A stretch of DNA of 7,072 nt, from NCBI GenBank assembly GCA_027293795.1, contig JAPYLE010000096.1:1-7072 (forward strand), in the 5' to 3' direction. Shown here in pieces: positions 6,374-7,072 of this stretch. Positions within the stretch are counted from its first letter, which is position 1. Each line of letters opens with the position of its first letter. This stretch comes from Rickettsia endosymbiont of Ixodes persulcatus (GTDB lineage: Bacteria; Pseudomonadota; Alphaproteobacteria; Rickettsiales; Rickettsiaceae). The translations under genes and the position numbers were made by a program. The notes beneath the pieces were generated by a model. It saw only the letters and a list, made by a program, of their open reading frames with translations, was not told the DNA's origin and did no database searches.

Positions 6374-6614
6374 AAAGAATTTTAAGTTTTATTTTTATAA
6401 TATTGTTTTTTAATTTAAGCTGTGCAAGTGAAAAAGTAGCAATTATAACTGATTATAAACCGGTATTTTTGCCTGTAATTGCTGAAAATAAAAAAATGAA
6501 AATTGCTATTCGTTCTTATTTAAGTAATGAAAATCATATTTCATTTTAGTAGATCCTAATTCCTTTAAAACTGAGCTAGCCCTACAAGAACGGGTAATTT
6601 TACCTACGAGTTAA
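6370..6614 (+). pseudogene. Broken gene for a small exported protein, frameshifted and cut by an insertion sequence
   Basis: The start overlaps the dusB stop in an ATGA. The first frame gives 59 residues ending at TAG (6547-6549). It begins with MKR, a hydrophobic stretch (ILSFIFIILFFNL) and a possible signal peptidase I site after SCA, so the product would be exported; the cysteine at 18 is in poor lipobox context because Asn occupies position -3. If one base is taken as lost near 6538, the reading continues past the TAG as YFILVDPNSFKTELALQERVILPTS to a stop at 6612-6614, where insertion-sequence DNA begins. That continuation is protein-like and free of stops for about 25 codons, so I infer a one-base deletion followed by loss of the 3' end. 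I do not recognise the family. Confidence 0.65.
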
Positions 6615-6881
6615 CCATCCTGCATTGCAAATGCAGGGCTTAAGATTACGTCATCAATGCCTTAGCTATAGCTAGTTTTCAACTTGAAAGTTTCCAAATT
6701 TATCATCTCTCGACTCATGTTTATAAATATAATCCTTGATCATTTGGTCAGTAACATTATATGCCGTTCTTACAAAATATCCAACAGCCCATAGGTGTTT
6801 ACCCCAATACTGTTTCCTTAATTCTGGAAATTCTTGCTGAATCTTCCTTGAACTTTTCCCTTTTAGATACTGTACTACTGA
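6615..6881 (-). mobile_element. IS200/IS605-type insertion sequence remnant (right-end half)
   Basis: The stretch carries the 3' part of a TnpA gene on the minus strand plus about 60 bases beyond its stop. In that tail is a perfect hairpin, CCTGCATT (6619-6626) and AATGCAGG (6630-6637) with a 3-base loop, of the kind found near the ends of IS200/IS605 elements. A 12-base palindrome TAGCTATAGCTA (6663-6674) spans the TnpA stop. The left half of the element, with the first part of tnpA, is missing. The right-hand limit is where TnpA similarity appears to end; the left limit is estimated from the end of the broken upstream gene. Confidence 0.7.
6672..6881 (-). pseudogene. tnpA: C-terminal fragment of IS200-like Y1 transposase TnpA
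   Basis: Read on the minus strand, this gives about 69 residues: SVVQYLKGKSSRKI, then EFPELRKQYWGKHLWAVGYFVRTAYNVTDQMIKDYIYKHES and a stop at 6674-6672. The YLKGKSS, W-G-x-x-L/F-W-A-x-G-Y and IKxYI patterns are typical of the second half of IS200/IS605 TnpA, and the Tyr of IKDYI is the likely catalytic residue. The first half, which should carry the HUH metal-binding motif, is absent; the frame runs on to a stop at 6911-6909 but the added residues look unrelated. It cannot be an active transposase. Confidence 0.82.
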
Positions 6882-6883
6882 TG

Positions 6884-6903
6884 TGTCAACACTTGTCCGG
6901 ACA
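6884..6903. repeat. Possible insertion-sequence terminus with a 10-base palindrome
   Basis: The stretch TGTCAACACTTGTCCGGACA begins just where TnpA similarity stops and precedes the IS3-type fragment. It contains the perfect palindrome TGTCCGGACA (6894-6903), which is GC-richer than its surroundings. Starting with TG, it could be the left inverted repeat of the IS3-family element whose transposase remnant follows. The matching right end is outside the window, so this is only a suggestion. Confidence 0.35.
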
Positions 6904-6930
6904 GTTGTTCATGCACATTTTTGTATTTCT

Positions 6931-7072
6931 TCATATTGTTCTGACAGTCATTTAAAAATTATAAAACAACATGGTATAAAACAGAGTATGAGTCGTAAAG
7001 GCAATTGCTGGGATAACGCTGTTGCTGAAAGTTTTTTTCATACTATAAAAACAGAATTAGTGTATCAACATA
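6931..7072 (+). pseudogene. C-terminal part of an IS3-family transposase (OrfB, DDE integrase core), 3'-partial
   Basis: The plus-strand frame reads SYCSDSHLKIIKQHGIKQSMSRKGNCWDNAVAESFFHTIKTELVYQH and runs off the window. SMSRKGNCWDNAVAESFFxxxKTE is the hallmark of IS3-family OrfB, and the Glu in AESFF is the third residue of the DDE triad. In family members a stretch like HSDRGSQY precedes YCS; here it reads HAHFCISSY, so the aspartate-bearing segment is lost and the join lies near 6925-6933. The reading frame is open back to 6841, but that part is TnpA DNA read on the other strand. The fragment has no start of its own and is very probably inactive unless the missing parts exist elsewhere. 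Confidence 0.8.

Noticed and set aside
6761..6955. Plus-strand reading frame of 64 codons with a hydrophobic end
   Set aside because: It lies opposite the TnpA fragment and crosses the IS junction; the minus-strand TnpA reading is clearly the real one.
1..7072. A hidden multi-gene defence, toxin-antitoxin or biosynthetic system
   Set aside because: Every long reading frame is a known housekeeping family or a transposase remnant; the one unrecognised gene is a short broken exported protein.

Overview
The window looks like chromosomal DNA of a Rickettsia species. The evidence is the strongly AT-rich genes, the lpxD-fabZ-lpxA cluster whose proteins read like the rickettsial versions, and above all a family of short palindromes beginning TGTCAT(C/T)CC. 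These resemble Rickettsia palindromic elements (RPEs), which are known to insert in frame into protein genes. The assignment rests on recognition by eye, not on a database search, and I do not name the species.

Layout. Bases 2-2740 (+) hold most of a large FAD/Fe-S oxidoreductase: a GltD-like N-terminal part fused to a PyrK/ferredoxin-reductase-like C-terminal part. Its frame is open to the left edge, so the true start lies outside the window. Three palindromic elements sit in frame inside it. Bases 2741-2856 separate it from the convergent lpx cluster and hold a decayed composite palindromic element. Bases 2857-5125 (-) hold lpxD, fabZ and lpxA in that order of transcription, almost without gaps. 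A tRNA-Phe(GAA) gene (5147-5222, -) lies only 21 bases upstream of lpxD. Bases 5223-5389 hold a fifth palindrome and the likely promoter of dusB (5390-6373, +), a tRNA dihydrouridine synthase. An ATGA overlap then leads into a broken gene for a small exported protein. From about 6612 to the end are insertion-sequence remnants: the C-terminal end of an IS200/IS605-type TnpA on the minus strand, cut at about 6881, and the C-terminal part of an IS3-type transposase on the plus strand running off the window.

How the genes work together. LpxA and LpxD catalyse the first and third steps of lipid A synthesis, both adding hydroxyacyl groups from acyl carrier protein. FabZ dehydrates the same type of hydroxyacyl-ACP, so the cluster balances lipid A against fatty acid synthesis. 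tRNA-Phe and DusB are linked to translation but only by neighbourhood here. I found no CRISPR array, toxin-antitoxin pair, defence system or new multi-gene system. The unusual content is the density of palindromic elements, three of them inside one redox enzyme, and the layered decay at the right end.
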